Below the pieces are notes generated by a model. The model was not told where the DNA came from. It saw nothing but the letters and a program-made list of their open reading frames with translations, and ran no database searches. A DNA stretch of 64,000 nt. It comes from an uncultured Alphaproteobacteria bacterium. Lineage in GTDB: Bacteria > Pseudomonadota > Alphaproteobacteria > HIMB59 > GCA-002718135. How positions within the stretch are numbered: position 1 is the first letter of the stretch; each line of letters starts with the position of its first letter. The stretch is taken from contig CACIXR010000006.1 in the NCBI GenBank assembly GCA_902590695.1, positions 35,066-99,065 on the forward strand, written 5' to 3'. This document shows positions 34,358-43,849 of this stretch, piece by piece. Both the position numbers and the translations under genes were made by a program.

Positions 34358-35281
34358 ATGAAATACAATATTTTAATCACTGATATTTTAATAAAAGATT
34401 TTGTTCATGTTTATAAAAAAGATTTCAGTGTTGATTGTTTATGGAAATTAGAGAGTAAAATTGATTTTAATAAATACCAAGGAATAGTTGTCACCGGTGG
34501 TTTTAAAACTAATAAAAAATTTCTTAAAAAATTTAATAATCTAAAAATAGTTTCAGTATTCGGTGTTGGTTATGATGGTGTTGATCTGAATTATTGTAAA
34601 AATAATAAAATAGTTATAACAAATACACCTAAAGTTCTTACTGACGATGTTGCTGATTTAGCACTTGGCCTCATGATGTCTTTATTAAGAAGAATAAATG
34701 AAGCCCATAATTTTATTTTGAAAAAAAAATGGAGTAAAAAATCTTTTGAATTGACAACCAGCCTTACTAACAAAACAGTAGGAATTGTTGGTATGGGTGA
34801 AATAGGTAAAGCATTTTCTAAACGAGTAAAATCTCTTTCTATGAAAATTGTTTATTATGGCCCAAATAAAAAAAATTTGAAGTATAAATATTTCAAAAAT
34901 TTAAAAGATATGGCCACTGTAATTGATGTAATGGTAATTACATGTATTGGTGGAAGAAAAACAAAAGACTTAATAAACAAAACTATTTTAAAACTCATGA
35001 AACCATCTTCTATAATAGTAAATGTTTCAAGAGGATCTGTAATTAATGAAGTTCATTTATTAGAAGTTTTGAATAAAAATTTAATTGGTGGTGCAGCATT
35101 AGATGTCTTTAAATTGGAGCCAAAAATTAACAATAAATTTTTAAAATTAAAAAATGTTTTGTTATCTCCTCATAATGGAAGCGCTACTTTTGAGACAAGA
35201 GAAAAAATGGCTAAGCTTAGTTCACGAAATATATCAAATTATCTTTATAAAAAAAAATTAAAAAACAAAGTTAGATACTAA
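34358..35281 (+). CDS. D-isomer-specific 2-hydroxyacid dehydrogenase
   Basis: The 307-residue product has the NAD motif GIVGMGEIGKA and the catalytic Arg in VNVSRGSVINEVHLL. The Glu in FKLEPK and the His in LLSPHNGSAT are also present. It would reduce a 2-keto acid such as glyoxylate, hydroxypyruvate or a sugar-derived keto acid. It starts six bases after the aldo/keto reductase gene and is probably cotranscribed. Confidence 0.92.
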   Translation: MKYNILITDILIKDFVHVYKKDFSVDCLWKLESKIDFNKYQGIVVTGGFKTNKKFLKKFNNLKIVSVFGVGYDGVDLNYCKNNKIVITNTPKVLTDDVADLALGLMMSLLRRINEAHNFILKKKWSKKSFELTTSLTNKTVGIVGMGEIGKAFSKRVKSLSMKIVYYGPNKKNLKYKYFKNLKDMATVIDVMVITCIGGRKTKDLINKTILKLMKPSSIIVNVSRGSVINEVHLLEVLNKNLIGGAALDVFKLEPKINNKFLKLKNVLLSPHNGSATFETREKMAKLSSRNISNYLYKKKLKNKVRY

Positions 35282-35322
35282 AACATATTGTAATTAGTTT
35301 TGTTTTTTGATAAATTTTTTGA

Positions 35323-36870
35323 GTGAAATCTTTAAGAAATTTTTTTATACTTTTAATATTTGTCTTTCTCTCTTTTAATTTTTTATTCGATTTCACATAT
35401 ATAAACAAGCATATTAGTAATAATCTAAATCAGTTTGTTTATAAGTATATGTTATTTCATAAAAATACGACAAATTTAACAACTCAAATAAAAGATCTCA
35501 AAAAAGAACGTAATCAATTTAGAGCACAAAAAGAATTATTTGAAGATGCATTTAAAGATTTATATGATGATAGTTTTGAAGCTCAATATAATTCTCAAAT
35601 ATTAACAAAAATTCTTGAACAATTTGATCCTTTTGAATTTGATTTAAAAATAAAAAAAAATAATAAAAATTTAGAATATGCAATTAACACTGAACACAGT
35701 TTTTCAAATAACAAAATCAAGGCAAAAGTGTATAGTCCTCAAAAAAACATTTTATTATATGGTATAGCTAATCAATTTCCAGCAAGTGGATATTTAGAAA
35801 TATATAATAATAATTTAATTTTAATTTCAGCAAGTGGCGTATTAGCGTATTCTAATCAGATTAATAACAATACTAATGATTTAGATTTTAAACAAATCAA
35901 AACAAATATTAGTAAATTCATAGGTGAAGAACAGTTTAGAAAATCAAGAATACATGATTTTGATTGGTTAGAAGGTGGTTGGTTCTCAATAAAAGATGTA
36001 AATATTTACAAAGATCAAATTTACGTATCTTATACAAGAGAAGTGGAAGAAAATTGTTGGAATACAAGTTTATTACATGGGAAAATGAATTTAAAACTTA
36101 TTATATTTCAAAATCTTTTTACGTCAGATGAATGCGTTCATTTTTATAATAATATTGATGGTGAGTTTAATGCACATCAATCTGGAGGACGAATAATTAA
36201 TGTAGATGATCAAAATCTATTTTTTTCTACTGGTGACTTTAGAAGTAGATTTAGAGCGCAGAAAGAAGATAGTATATTTAGTAAAATAATCGAAATTAAT
36301 AAAAACACAAAAGATTACAAAGTTGTAAGTATGGGTCATAGAAACCCTCAAGGATTATATTACAATAAAAAAAATAATTTTTTATTAGAGGCAGAGCATG
36401 GACCTGAAGGTGGTGATGAAATTAATTTAATAGAGTTAAACCCAAATAAAATACCCAATTATGGTTGGGCTATTTCATCTTATGGAGAACATTATGGAGG
36501 AAAAAACGCACCTTATAATAAAAAGAAGTATGTAAAATATCCACTACATAAATCCCACTCTGAATATAATTTTATTGAACCTCTAATTTACTTTAATCCA
36601 TCTATTGGGATTTCTCAAATAGTTGGATTAGATAAAAAGGATAGTTATATAGTAGCATCAATGAAGGATGAATCTCTTTATTTTTTTGAATATGACTACA
36701 ATGATGAAAAATTCAAAAAGCCAAATAAAGTTAGCAATGGTAATAGTGATAATATAAAAATTGAAAGAGTTTATATTGGTGAAAGAATAAGAGATATGAT
36801 TTATTATAATAATAAATTATATTTATATTTGGAGGATACTGCTTCTTTAGCAGAAATCTCTTTTAAATAA
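35323..36870 (+). CDS. Membrane-anchored PQQ-type sugar dehydrogenase-like protein
   Basis: The 515-residue product (GTG start at 35323) has an N-terminal membrane segment (about 7-27), a charged probable coiled coil (about 50-75) and a C-terminal six-bladed propeller of the glucose/sorbosone dehydrogenase type. That propeller shows GHRNPQGLYY, EAEHGPEGGDEINLIE and NYGWAISSYGEHYGG. PQQ-dependent enzymes of this fold oxidise aldoses in the periplasm. The early half is divergent, so activity is not certain. It precedes the GH32/43-like gene by one base. Confidence 0.75.
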   Translation: MKSLRNFFILLIFVFLSFNFLFDFTYINKHISNNLNQFVYKYMLFHKNTTNLTTQIKDLKKERNQFRAQKELFEDAFKDLYDDSFEAQYNSQILTKILEQFDPFEFDLKIKKNNKNLEYAINTEHSFSNNKIKAKVYSPQKNILLYGIANQFPASGYLEIYNNNLILISASGVLAYSNQINNNTNDLDFKQIKTNISKFIGEEQFRKSRIHDFDWLEGGWFSIKDVNIYKDQIYVSYTREVEENCWNTSLLHGKMNLKLIIFQNLFTSDECVHFYNNIDGEFNAHQSGGRIINVDDQNLFFSTGDFRSRFRAQKEDSIFSKIIEINKNTKDYKVVSMGHRNPQGLYYNKKNNFLLEAEHGPEGGDEINLIELNPNKIPNYGWAISSYGEHYGGKNAPYNKKKYVKYPLHKSHSEYNFIEPLIYFNPSIGISQIVGLDKKDSYIVASMKDESLYFFEYDYNDEKFKKPNKVSNGNSDNIKIERVYIGERIRDMIYYNNKLYLYLEDTASLAEISFK

Positions 36871-36871
36871 A

Positions 36872-37834
36872 TTGATAAAACTTAAAGAAAAGTGGCTTTG
36901 GGATTTTTGGATAAGTAATGATAATGACATTTGGTATTGTTATTTTCTTCAAGCTGATAAATCTCTAAAAAATCCTGATCTAAGACATAATAATGTCACT
37001 CATGGATTAGCTATCTCAAAAGATTTAATGAATTGGGAATATAAAGGAACAGTTTTTACTCCTTCTAAAAGAGAAAATTTTGATGATTATACAACTTGGA
37101 CAGGGTCAATAATTAAAAATAAAAATAAATGGCATTACTTTTATACAGGAAGAAATAAAAGGGGAAATGGTAGTAAACAAAGAATTGGTCATGCAATAGG
37201 TGAAACGCCCTATTCTTTTAATAGATATGGAAATGGATTAGCTCTCGATTTAGATAAAAATTTTTACCAAGAGTTAGAGAGTGATAATTATTGGCAAGAT
37301 CGTGCTATGCGTGATCCATGGGTAATGAAACATCCTTATGAAAATAAATTTATAATGGCTTACACAGCTAGAGCATCAATCCACAATGATCCTTATTAAT
37401 GCGGAGTCATTGGAATGGCTGAGTCAAATGATCTTTACGAATGGAAATCTATTAAACCTTTATTTGGTGGGTTATTTAGTCAGTTGGAAGTTCCTCAAAT
37501 ATTTAAAGTTAAAGATAAATGGTATTGTTTATTTTGTAACCATCCGGAAGACTGGTCTAATGTATTCAAAAAAAATTATAATGGGCCAGATAAGCGAGGC
37601 ACACATTATTTAATTGCAGATAAATTTGAAGGTCCATGGGATCTAGCACCTGGCCCCTACTTAACAACAAGTTCTGAAACAGAACTTTATGCAGGTAGAG
37701 TTATTGTGAAAGATAATAAATTTTTCTTTATGGCTTTTTTACATGATGATCAAAATGGTAATTTTATTGGAGAAATATCAAATCCAATAGAAATTAATTT
37801 TGATAAAGAAGGTATAATGAGCTTAAAAATTTAA
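36872..37834 (+). pseudogene. GH32/GH43-type five-bladed beta-propeller glycoside hydrolase, interrupted by in-frame TAA
   Basis: The frame begins at TTG 36872 (no ATG before the conserved KWLWDFW) and encodes WLWDFWISNDND, TTWTGSII, MRDPWVM and, after the break, LEVPQIF. These are the three acidic active-site positions (D, D, E) of the GH32/43/68 propeller. A TAA at 37397-37399 splits it. Immediately after, the same frame continues CGVIGMAESNDLYEW to the real stop at 37834. It is probably a beta-fructosidase or arabinosidase-like enzyme. The break is either a nonsense mutation or an error. Confidence 0.75.
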
Positions 37835-38685
37835 TTCATATTTCTCCAAGAATATTCTGGTTTAAATCCTAAAATTTTTTTAGCTTTTTCATTACTTAGT
37901 AATGTTTTATTCTTTCCAACCTCACCTTTAATATTTATGTTAGGAAATACTTTATCTAAAAGTGATTTGTTGTCTTCATTCATAACTGTATCATCAGCTG
38001 CAATTATAAAATTATCAGCACCTTTTAAATTACTTTCCATAGCTAAAAGACAAGCTTGAGCTACATCTCTTGCATCAATATATCCCCAAAAATTCCATTT
38101 TCGTAAAAATGGATCATGTTGAAATGATTGGAATTGTTTGTAATCGTTTTCTTCCATTATATTTGAGTAACGAAGTCCAAATATTTTCATTTCTGGATTC
38201 CTCCTACAATATTGCCTAGCCATTTCTTCACCCATAACTTTAGAAAGTGAATAGCTTGATTCTGGACGAGGATTATAATCTTCATCAACAGGGACATACG
38301 GAGGGTATGTATCAAAAGGTAAGCCTAGAACAGTTTCGCTTGATGCCCATACAATATTATTAATTTTTAAAACTTTAGCTGCTTGAAAAATGTTGTAAGT
38401 GCTTAGAGTATTCATTCTAAAAGTTTTATGATTGGTTTCTAGACCTGGTGCAGGAATAGCTGCTTGATGAATAATAGCATCAATTCCATTAATACGGTCA
38501 TCTATTTCGGATACAGACTCCATAGCATCACCAAAATTTTCTAAATCAACTTTAGAAAAAGGGACATCTAATTCTGAATTATTTGCTAAATCTACATTAA
38601 AGACATTATAATTTTTTTTTAATAGTAAATTTATTGTTGCCCTTCCCGCTTTACCCGATCCACCTGTTACTAAAATATTTTTCAT
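37831..38685 (-). CDS. NAD-dependent epimerase/dehydratase
   Basis: The 284-residue product has the GGSGKAGRATI dinucleotide motif, a serine in WASSETVLG and the SSYSLSKVMGEEMAR (Tyr-xxx-Lys) catalytic pair of extended SDR proteins. Members act on nucleotide sugars or oxidise uronates. Its last bases overlap the GH-like gene end by four. The substrate is unknown, but its place beside the sugar genes fits carbohydrate metabolism. Confidence 0.88.
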   Translation of the reverse strand: MKNILVTGGSGKAGRATINLLLKKNYNVFNVDLANNSELDVPFSKVDLENFGDAMESVSEIDDRINGIDAIIHQAAIPAPGLETNHKTFRMNTLSTYNIFQAAKVLKINNIVWASSETVLGLPFDTYPPYVPVDEDYNPRPESSYSLSKVMGEEMARQYCRRNPEMKIFGLRYSNIMEENDYKQFQSFQHDPFLRKWNFWGYIDARDVAQACLLAMESNLKGADNFIIAADDTVMNEDNKSLLDKVFPNINIKGEVGKNKTLLSNEKAKKILGFKPEYSWRNMN

Positions 38686-38759
38686 TAAAGATTACTTTAA
38701 TAATTTTTTTATAAAGAATCATTAATATTTTGATAATTATAATAAAAATAGGAGATTTT

Positions 38760-39191
38760 ATGGCTGAATATATTTTAGAAGCTGGAGGAACAATGGCATT
38801 TACATTCCATGTTTTATTTATGCTTTTTAATTTATTTATTATTTATCAATTTTATTTCAATGATAAATTTTTTAATGAATTAGGCTTTTCAAATGAGGAG
38901 CCTAAATTAGTTTTTAGAGGTCCTCTGGGCGCGGTTTTTTTAACAATGTTGTTAATGTCAATATTGCTAACTTTTGATGTTACTGGAAATACTTATGATG
39001 AAAATGTTGTACAATATAAATTTTGGTATTCATTTTTATTTATGCTTATGGCCATAGCTTTAATTAGTTCAGTAGTTAGATACTTTAACCTTGTAAATAA
39101 CTACGGAATTACTCCAAATATTAGAGGAGTTATGTTCCCCTTAGTTGGACTCATATTAATTATTCTTAGAACAATTTTTGAAGGTTATTAA
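38760..39191 (+). CDS. Small four-helix membrane protein of unknown function
   Basis: The start is at ATG 38760, right after GGAG, giving 143 residues. The product has four hydrophobic segments (about 10-28, 53-72, 84-105 and 120-139), with the polar stretch SNEEPKLVFRGPLGA before the second. I do not recognise the family. It ends before a strong terminator hairpin. Confidence 0.6.
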   Translation: MAEYILEAGGTMAFTFHVLFMLFNLFIIYQFYFNDKFFNELGFSNEEPKLVFRGPLGAVFLTMLLMSILLTFDVTGNTYDENVVQYKFWYSFLFMLMAIALISSVVRYFNLVNNYGITPNIRGVMFPLVGLILIILRTIFEGY

Positions 39192-39200
39192 TATAAATTA

Positions 39201-39222
39201 CAAGCGGTTTAATAACCGCTTG
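39201..39222. terminator. Bidirectional terminator hairpin
   Basis: A perfect 9-bp stem (CAAGCGGTT / AACCGCTTG) with loop TAAT lies between the convergent genes ending at 39191 and 39225. It is followed by TTTT on the plus strand and preceded by an A-rich stretch, giving U-rich tails in both directions. Confidence 0.8.
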
Positions 39223-39224
39223 TT

Positions 39225-39617
39225 TTAATTAAAATAACTTCTTATTTTATTTCTTGATGCAAAATGTAATATCAAAGAAACTATAAATAAGAATAAAACA
39301 AAGTAATATTCTCTAAATTCAACTTGACTAGTATAAAAAACAAATAAACAACAAATTGTAAACGATTTAATATAAATTTCTAAAAACTGAATAGGATACA
39401 ATTTTTCAGTTTGAAGAAAAAGATATCTAAACCCAAAGTAAGCAAAAGTTAGAAAAACAGCTAATCTGACTGAGGTAATTCTATGATATGGTATTTCTTG
39501 TTTCTCAACGATAGTGAATGGAAAATAGATAGTTACACCTATAATCTCTGCAATTATAAATACTAATGACCATAAACTTAATATGCCTATTATTATTTTA
39601 GCTAATGTTCCTGCCAT
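39225..39617 (-). CDS. Small membrane protein of unknown function
   Basis: The 130-residue product (ATG at 39617; a longer frame to 39656 is less likely) has four hydrophobic segments and a short loop FTIVEKQEIPYHR. I do not recognise it. It converges on the membrane protein at 38760-39191 across a terminator. Confidence 0.5.
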   Translation of the reverse strand: MAGTLAKIIIGILSLWSLVFIIAEIIGVTIYFPFTIVEKQEIPYHRITSVRLAVFLTFAYFGFRYLFLQTEKLYPIQFLEIYIKSFTICCLFVFYTSQVEFREYYFVLFLFIVSLILHFASRNKIRSYFN

Positions 39618-39731
39618 ATTTAAACATGGCCTTTTTTTTAATAGGGTTGAGACCAACCTATAATATTATTTTATCTAAAGATTCAAAAAAAATATATAAA
39701 TTTCATATTATTAGCGGAAATTAATGTTTTT

Positions 39732-40127
39732 TTATCTGAAATTATCTTTAATTGGTGAGAAATATAAAAGAATTAAAATTGCACCACTAATCAACCCTCC
39801 AATTTGATCAAGCATACCACTAAAAGCAGTATAGATTACAGATCCACTAAAATAATTTAGAACTATGCCAGCTACTACTAAAAATAAATAGAGTCGTTTG
39901 CCATAAGAAATAAATTTATAAAGTAAATTTAAAGTAAATAGATATAAAAAGAATAAACTAATCGATATAATTCGTGAAAAATTTTCAAAATTTGATAAAA
40001 ATCCATCATTTAAATTTTCATAAATATTGGAAATTTCAGATGGTTGATACATAGATGATATAACCATTAAAATTATAACAATAAAGTCTGCTAGAATTAA
40101 ATTTTTAAAAATTTTTTGAATTTCCAT
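39732..40127 (-). CDS. Small membrane protein of unknown function
   Basis: The 131-residue product has four hydrophobic segments. An Asn/Ser-rich stretch follows the first (QPSEISNIYENLNDGF), and the C-terminal end is short and polar. No family is recognised. It stands alone, with about 100 bases of AT-rich DNA on each side. Confidence 0.5.
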   Translation of the reverse strand: MEIQKIFKNLILADFIVIILMVISSMYQPSEISNIYENLNDGFLSNFENFSRIISISLFFLYLFTLNLLYKFISYGKRLYLFLVVAGIVLNYFSGSVIYTAFSGMLDQIGGLISGAILILLYFSPIKDNFR

Positions 40128-40238
40128 AATAGCTATAAATTCAATTAAATATTGTATCTAACTTAGATATGTAGCTTGAATATTACAATAAGATTATTTA
40201 AATCTATTTAAAAATAAATTAGATATTAAAAATTATGT

Positions 40239-40601
40239 TTACCACATTGAATGAATAATATCCGAACTATTAATTTTTACTGAATTCTCACATTTACTTT
40301 CAAAATCACTGAAATCATCTCTAAAAGTTGCACCATTGTTTTGTGCTTGCTCAAAATGATCATCTATTCCTGCTTGATTTTCATAAACCTCTGTTAAGAT
40401 TAGAGACATATTGCCTGTTTTATTTCCATCTTTAAATTCAGGGCCTATAGACCAATTTAACATTAGGAGTGCTTTATTACCCTCCTTTGTATGTGTTTCC
40501 TTCATCCATTTTGTATGATCTTCTGCAATTCTTTTTGCAATATCATTAAGTTCAGGTTTAAAAATCCATAAATACTGAAGTTGTTTTTTATTTTGAAACA
40601 T
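40239..40601 (-). CDS. Small alpha/beta-like protein after the transglutaminase operon
   Basis: The 120-residue product has QYLWIFKPELNDIAKRIAED at the start and NMSLILTEVYENQAGIDDHF near the middle. These give a strand-helix-strand pattern of a ferredoxin-like dimeric domain. A ribosome site (AGGAGG) precedes the ATG. It follows the transglutaminase gene by 55 bases on the same strand. No function is assigned. Confidence 0.55.
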   Translation of the reverse strand: MFQNKKQLQYLWIFKPELNDIAKRIAEDHTKWMKETHTKEGNKALLMLNWSIGPEFKDGNKTGNMSLILTEVYENQAGIDDHFEQAQNNGATFRDDFSDFESKCENSVKINSSDIIHSMW

Positions 40602-40656
40602 ATTTCCTCCTTTTTTTAAAATAATACTAGTAAGTTAAGAAAATATTTCAAACAAA

Positions 40657-41496
40657 TTATTGTTGAGAATTATTTTCCAATGTTTGTACATGAATATCTA
40701 AATTTTCTATCATAGCATTATTATTTATATTTCCATAAAAAACACCTTTAATAGGTGATGCATAACTTGCATCAAGTCCACAAGAAACACGTACGTATCT
40801 TTCATCTGGACTGCACTTATTTGTAGGATCAAATCCCACCCAACCTAAATCATTTATATAAAATTCTGCCCAAGCATGTGTAGATTGAAATTCTGAAGAA
40901 TGGGAATTATTATGCATATAACCATTTACGTATCTAGCAGGTATTCCTAAAGTTTTTGCTGCTGCGATCATAATATGTGCTTGATCCTGACAGACTCCCT
41001 TTTTCTGATTAAATGCTTCAATGGCTGTTGTTTGATTATTTGTCGTTAAAGGTTTGTATTCAATTTTTTCAGCTACTAGATTCATCAGATTATGAGATGT
41101 TTCTAGATTTTCATTTCCATTAAAACCATTTTTAGCTTCAATAGCTAAATTTTTTATATTCGCATTTGCTTTTGTTAAATTTGATTCTCTTAAGTAAACT
41201 AAAGGATCTATTTTATCAGAAGCACTATGGTAAATACCTTTTGTATCAAATGTTTCAACTTTTCCAAGAACTGTAAATTGTATTTTTTTCACCTTGTTTG
41301 TATTTGTAAAACTTTGAATATTATTAGCCTCACCATCCTGATAAATTTTTGATTTCTTAGCTGAGTCGTTATGGACATTCCACTCTAAAATTTTAAGACC
41401 ATTATATTCTGAAGGATGCAGTTTAGTGGTTTGAATTAATCCCGTAACTGGATTTTTATATTCATACTTAGTTGTGTGTTCGATTATTAGTTCCAT
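40657..41496 (-). CDS. Transglutaminase-like cysteine protein of the ATP-grasp/alpha-E operon
   Basis: The 279-residue product starts MELIIEHTTKYEYK (ATG at 41496; the longer frame lies inside the upstream gene). It has the N-terminal bacterial transglutaminase-like domain and the catalytic triad C169 (GVCQDQAH), H207 (STHAWAEFY) and D223 (GFDPTN). Proteins of this family cut or form amide bonds. It is the last of the conserved three-gene set and is tightly packed with the alpha-E gene one base away. Confidence 0.9.
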   Translation of the reverse strand: MELIIEHTTKYEYKNPVTGLIQTTKLHPSEYNGLKILEWNVHNDSAKKSKIYQDGEANNIQSFTNTNKVKKIQFTVLGKVETFDTKGIYHSASDKIDPLVYLRESNLTKANANIKNLAIEAKNGFNGNENLETSHNLMNLVAEKIEYKPLTTNNQTTAIEAFNQKKGVCQDQAHIMIAAAKTLGIPARYVNGYMHNNSHSSEFQSTHAWAEFYINDLGWVGFDPTNKCSPDERYVRVSCGLDASYASPIKGVFYGNINNNAMIENLDIHVQTLENNSQQ

Positions 41497-41497
41497 A

Positions 41498-42433
41498 TTA
41501 ATTAAAAAACTCCTTATGTATTTCGTTATCAACACTAGATATTTTTCTAATAAATTGTGTTACAAATTGATGAAGTCCATATTCAACAATAGTTTCTATT
41601 TTTTCTTCTTGAATTTTAGTATTTAGATCTTTTAAATTATTATAAATTCTTCCAACTTTTTCTGGACTGCATGTTAGGTTAGTTAAATGTTTAACAATAT
41701 TCTGAATACAAAAACTTAAAGATCTAGGACAATTATTATTTAAAACTAAAAAGTCAGCAATTTTAGTTGCGGTAATATTACCATCGTATGCCCATCTAAA
41801 AGCTCTAAAAGAAGATAAAGAGCGAAGTAATATACTCCATTGCATATTATCGATATTACCGCCTACATATTGAGGCTTAGGTAATAAAACAAAATACTTT
41901 ACATCTAATAATCTTGCAGAATTATCAGCCCTCTCAATAAATAAACCAAGAAAAAGAAAATTATAACCATCATTTCTAAGCAAAGAACTTAATGATCCTC
42001 TAAATAAGTTTACTTGTTCTATAGTCCACTCTGTCAGATCAGGGATATCAGATATTGAAAATTGTTGTTGTTTTAAGTTTAGTATCTCTTGATAAGTTTT
42101 ATTAATTGCTAACCAAGACTCAGGGGTAAAGGAAGTTCTAACTACTAATGCGTTATTGCGTGCATTAAGAATACAATTGTAAACGGATGAAGGATTACTT
42201 TCATCAAAAAATAAATAATCTTCCACATTTTTCTGTTCAATTGTTTTATATTTATTTTTATATCCCTCAATCGCTCCAGCAGCAGATAAAACTGATTCCC
42301 ATTCATTATTATAACCACTTGGATTTGGAAAAAGAGACATTCTATAACCAACATCCAAAAGCCTGGCTGTAGTTTCAGCTCTTTCCATATAACGACTAAT
42401 CCAATATAGATATTCAGCTGTTCTACTTAACAT
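41498..42433 (-). CDS. Alpha-E domain protein (COG2307)
   Basis: The 311-residue product starts LSRTAEYLYWISRYMERAE, the classic alpha-E opening (Ile-Glu-rich helical domain). It contains RADNSARLLDVKYF and SWILLRSLSSFRAFRWAY-like repeats (here SILLRSLSSFRAFRWAY). The domain is all-helical and has no known catalytic residue. It always occurs with ATP-grasp and transglutaminase-like partners, and its role with them is not established. It starts nine bases after the ATP-grasp gene. Confidence 0.93.
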   Translation of the reverse strand: MLSRTAEYLYWISRYMERAETTARLLDVGYRMSLFPNPSGYNNEWESVLSAAGAIEGYKNKYKTIEQKNVEDYLFFDESNPSSVYNCILNARNNALVVRTSFTPESWLAINKTYQEILNLKQQQFSISDIPDLTEWTIEQVNLFRGSLSSLLRNDGYNFLFLGLFIERADNSARLLDVKYFVLLPKPQYVGGNIDNMQWSILLRSLSSFRAFRWAYDGNITATKIADFLVLNNNCPRSLSFCIQNIVKHLTNLTCSPEKVGRIYNNLKDLNTKIQEEKIETIVEYGLHQFVTQFIRKISSVDNEIHKEFFN

Positions 42434-42442
42434 TTTTATTCC

Positions 42443-43849
42443 TCATTCAGCCAAAACCCATGTGTCTTTCACACCGCCTCCTTGGCTAGAATTTACAACA
42501 AACGAACCTTCATTCATTGCAACTCTAGTTAAACCACCAGAACTTAATTGAGCTTGTTCTCCAATTAAACAAAATGGACGTAAATCTACTCTTCTTCCCT
42601 CAACTTGATTTTTGATTAGTGTTGGTGAAAATGAAAGATCAAGTAAAGGTTGAGCTATATATCCTTTTGGATTTGTTGAGAGTTTAGTTTTAAATTTATC
42701 AATAGAGGATTTAGAAGATTTTGGACCTATTAACATCCCATAACCTCCAGATCCATCAACCTCTTTTACAACAAGTTCATTTATATTATCTAAAACATAT
42801 TTTAATTCTTGTTCCTTTTCGCAATTCCATGTTTCAACATTATCTAAGATTGGTTGTTCGCCTAAATAAAATTTGATCATCTCAGGTACATAAATATAAA
42901 TTGCTTTGTCATCTGCTATGCCTGCTCCAGGCGCTGAACATATATTGACACCACCTGTTCTATAAACATCCATAATTCCTGGAATACCAATTACAGATTG
43001 AGGATTAAAACATAGAGGATCTAAAAAATCGTCATCTATTCTTCTGTAAACAACATCTACTCTTTTTGGACCATCAACTGTTTTCATATAAAGATATTTT
43101 CCTTCAACAAATAAATCTGTTGATTCAACCATTTCAATACCCATTTGATCTGATAAAAAACTATGTTCGTAATAAGCGCTATTTAAAGGACCAGGTGTAA
43201 GTAACACACATACTGGTTCTGGATTTTCACATTTAATAGGAGCTAAACTCATCAAGGTTTGCAAAAGTCTTGTTGGGTAGTCATCTATTGGTGTTACTCT
43301 GTTGTTATGAAATAAATCAGGAAACATTCGCATCATTATTTCTCTATTTTCTAGCATGTAAGAAACACCACTTGGTGTTCGACAATTATCTTCTAAAACA
43401 AAATAATCATTGGGACCTGTTCTTACTAAATCAATACCAATTATAGGACTATAGATATCTCTAGGAGGAGAAAAACCAAACATTGAAGGTTCAAAAGATT
43501 TTTTTTTGTAAATAATTTCTTTAGGAATTATATTAGCTTTTATTATTTCACCTTGATTATAAATATCAGCAAGAAACGCATTAAGTGCTTTAGCTCTTTG
43601 GATTACTCCTCTTTCTAATCTTAACCATTCAGTGTAGGTAAATATCCTTGGAATTAAATCAAACGGAATAATTCTTTCTCTTGCAGTTTCGTTATTTGTA
43701 GAAAATGTAATTCCAATATTTCTAAAATGAGTTTCAGCTTCAGCATTCTTTTCAAGAATAACTTTTGAAGTCATTTGATCTAACCAATCATTAATATTGT
43801 TATAATGATTTCTTATAACTGATTCAGATTGATACATTTCATTAAACAT
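42443..43849 (-). CDS. Circularly permuted ATP-grasp protein (COG2308)
   Basis: The 468-residue product (ATG at 43849, with a TTG one codon upstream) matches the circularly permuted ATP-grasp type 2 family. Conserved segments are GRIFTYTEWLRLERG-like (RIFTYTEWLRLERGV), PSMFGFSPPRDIYSP, LEDNCRTPSGVSY, VVKEVDGSGGYGMLIG and SSQGGGVKDTWVL. ATP-grasp enzymes join a carboxylate to an amine, so a peptide or amide ligase role is expected, with unknown substrate. It lies downstream of two tandem glnA-type riboswitches. Confidence 0.94.
   Translation of the reverse strand: MFNEMYQSESVIRNHYNNINDWLDQMTSKVILEKNAEAETHFRNIGITFSTNNETARERIIPFDLIPRIFTYTEWLRLERGVIQRAKALNAFLADIYNQGEIIKANIIPKEIIYKKKSFEPSMFGFSPPRDIYSPIIGIDLVRTGPNDYFVLEDNCRTPSGVSYMLENREIMMRMFPDLFHNNRVTPIDDYPTRLLQTLMSLAPIKCENPEPVCVLLTPGPLNSAYYEHSFLSDQMGIEMVESTDLFVEGKYLYMKTVDGPKRVDVVYRRIDDDFLDPLCFNPQSVIGIPGIMDVYRTGGVNICSAPGAGIADDKAIYIYVPEMIKFYLGEQPILDNVETWNCEKEQELKYVLDNINELVVKEVDGSGGYGMLIGPKSSKSSIDKFKTKLSTNPKGYIAQPLLDLSFSPTLIKNQVEGRRVDLRPFCLIGEQAQLSSGGLTRVAMNEGSFVVNSSQGGGVKDTWVLAE

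Noticed and set aside
16989..37399. TAA recoded as a sense codon throughout the organism
   Set aside because: TAA ends many intact genes here exactly where the proteins should end, so general reassignment is not supported.
39610..39640. Hairpin followed by a T-run near the start of the gene at 39225-39617
   Set aside because: It is oriented as a plus-strand terminator at the 5' end of a minus-strand gene with no plus-strand gene leading into it; it is likely chance.
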